Assembly (NCBI GenBank): GCA_026413225.1
Contig: CM048557.1
Location: forward strand, 3,100,001-3,164,000
Length of the DNA: 64,000 bases
Source: Otis tarda
Taxonomy: Eukaryota > Chordata > Aves > Otidiformes > Otididae
Direction of reading: 5' to 3'
Positions 62,701 to 64,000 of this stretch are shown here, in pieces (position 1 is the first letter of the stretch; every line of letters starts with the position of its first letter). The position numbers were made by a program, and so were the translations under genes. The notes beneath the pieces were generated by a model. That model ran no database searches. It was not told the DNA's origin and saw only the letters and a list, made by a program, of their open reading frames with translations.

Positions 62701-64000
62701 ACCATTGTTCAATCACTTTAAATGTGTCTTTTTCTAATGGCTTTCTATAAAAATGAGAAAATCTATCCTAAAGAAGGTTATCTACAAGGTTCTCTAAATG
62801 AACGTAGTACTTAATAAAATAAAAGAGCAGGATGTTTAAGTCTATTGGTCTTTCTTTGCAAGAGTATTACTGCTCTTTATATTTGTCTGCTTTAATTTTT
62901 GTTAATATATACATTCTGTATCTTTCACTTATATTCAGTTTAGTGCTACTTTCAGAATTCCTATTAATGCTTTTCCAGTTGTACACTTCTTTTGTACCTA
63001 ATTTTTTTACAGATGATTTCATTGATCAGACTTTTAAAATCAATTGCTGATTTTTTTTTTTTTCAGGTTACCATTGAAATCAGCTAATGGTCTCCTCAGT
63101 CAATAAAAATGGAAAGTAGGTAGGAATATATTTGAGTATAATTCTACACTTTATAGCACTTTATGACAAGAATGTGATATGTTACTTTTTACATGCTTAT
63201 ATTATAGGTGCAAAGGGAATCTAAACCATGGATGTATCTATAAAACCTGTTATGAAAAACAGAACTCAAATGAGTGTCAGAGTATAGGTGTCAGGTCCTC
63301 AGCAGTAACTTTTGCTTTACAAAGCTGCTCCTATTGAGCCTTACTAATGCTATGCAGACCAAAGGTCCCGTGGTTACAAAATCCTTTTCTTCTAAAGCAG
63401 TTAATTATGAATGCTGTGGGCCTTGGCAGAGCTGTGAGGGAATGTGACCAGGGACAGCTGGTCACTGCCAGCCCACAAACAAAACAAGCTTGATGAGCCT
63501 AGTCGTATCCTCCAAAGCCTCAGAAACTAGAAATTGTCTCTCCCTGACTCACTCTGTTTCAAATAATGAATACTTGACAGTTTGGTCAATTGGTCTCCAT
63601 GTACAACAGCCTGGTGAGCTTAGGACATTGGCTCAGTTTGTGACACAAGTTAAGGTAACTCTCTCCTAGAACTATTACTATTATCTCTATAGCATCTTCC
63701 TCCTACTATTACTCTACAACACCTTAATGTGTGAAGGCCCTGCAAAGTGACAAGTGACAGTCCTCTTGTGCACCCTCAAAAATATTCTCAGGTCTTGCGC
63801 TGAAATAGTCCTCTCCAGCCAGATTCTGAGTCCTTTTACGTACCTTCAGTGGCCAGAGTAAGGAACAAGAATTTAACAAGTATGCATAAACAAGAGGATG
63901 GATGAGAGAATTATGTTTGAATAGTAAAAGGTGTTGCACAGGATTTTAGTAGGTGACTAAATGTATTCACAGATAAATTTACATGTGTCAGAAGATCTGA
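56743..64000. other. Long AT-rich intergenic stretch
   Basis: No gene, RNA or known mobile element was recognised. It holds a palindromic tandem repeat at 58075-58133 (listed separately), a short inverted repeat around 61421-61442 (ACACACACTCTAATGTGTGTG), and scattered T-runs (59039-59062, 60197-60210, 63050-63063). Confidence 0.55.
58075..58133 (+). repeat. Palindromic 12-bp tandem repeat
   Basis: Three perfect units of TAATACTTAATT (58087-58122) lie between two direct copies of TTTTTAAGTATTT (58075-58087 and 58121-58133). AATACTT in the units is the reverse complement of AAGTATT in the flanks, so the whole can fold into hairpins. Confidence 0.85.

Noticed and set aside
1..64000. CRISPR arrays, tRNA or rRNA genes, bacterial-type operons
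   Set aside because: No regularly spaced repeats with spacers, cloverleaf or rRNA blocks were seen; introns and CR1 elements show a vertebrate nuclear genome.

Overview
This is a eukaryotic, almost certainly avian, window. Interspersed CR1 retrotransposons carry the bird-type 3' end with tandem ATTCTATG-like octamers, avian-type retroviral LTRs are present, and the only intact protein-coding gene has large introns with canonical GT/AG junctions. I see no operons, CRISPR arrays, rRNA or tRNA genes.

The one gene I can support fully is OLFML1 (olfactomedin-like 1), on the minus strand in three coding exons: 13843-13718, 11717-11429 and 8306-7528. Together they encode a 397-residue secreted protein: signal peptide, coiled-coil region, then a C-terminal olfactomedin domain. 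In mammals its neighbours are SYT9 upstream and PPFIBP2 downstream. I could not find exons of either, so the window probably holds OLFML1 with long intergenic flanks.

Layout. 1-3300 holds two unexplained relics, a 121-codon open frame (287-652) and a GC-rich block with broken reading frames (about 1530-3290). 3404-4875 is plus-strand CR1 sequence. 4876-7527 is the gene's 3' flank, with an ancient MIR/L2-like relic and T-rich tracts. 7528-13843 is OLFML1. 13844-25557 is upstream intergenic DNA with two minus-strand CR1 copies and an unidentified broken frame near 22.0-22.5 kb. 25558-26379 is a minus-strand LTR split by a CR1. 26380-34085 has little recognisable content. 34086-36305 is an old plus-strand CR1 split by a younger minus-strand CR1 whose RT-to-C-terminus frame is still open. 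38250-40904 is a 3'-truncated endogenous retrovirus on the minus strand (LTR, lysine-type primer-binding site, gag remnants). 44296-56742 holds four related minus-strand CR1 3' ends and a solo LTR (54579-55716) with a perfect 5-bp target-site duplication. 56743-64000 is AT-rich, with only a small palindromic tandem repeat.

Apart from OLFML1 there is no sign of genes working together. The biology here is a layered history of retroelement insertions around one conserved gene. I did not find convincing evidence of a new biological system; the best leads are the unidentified frames at 287-800, 1530-3290 and 22014-22550.
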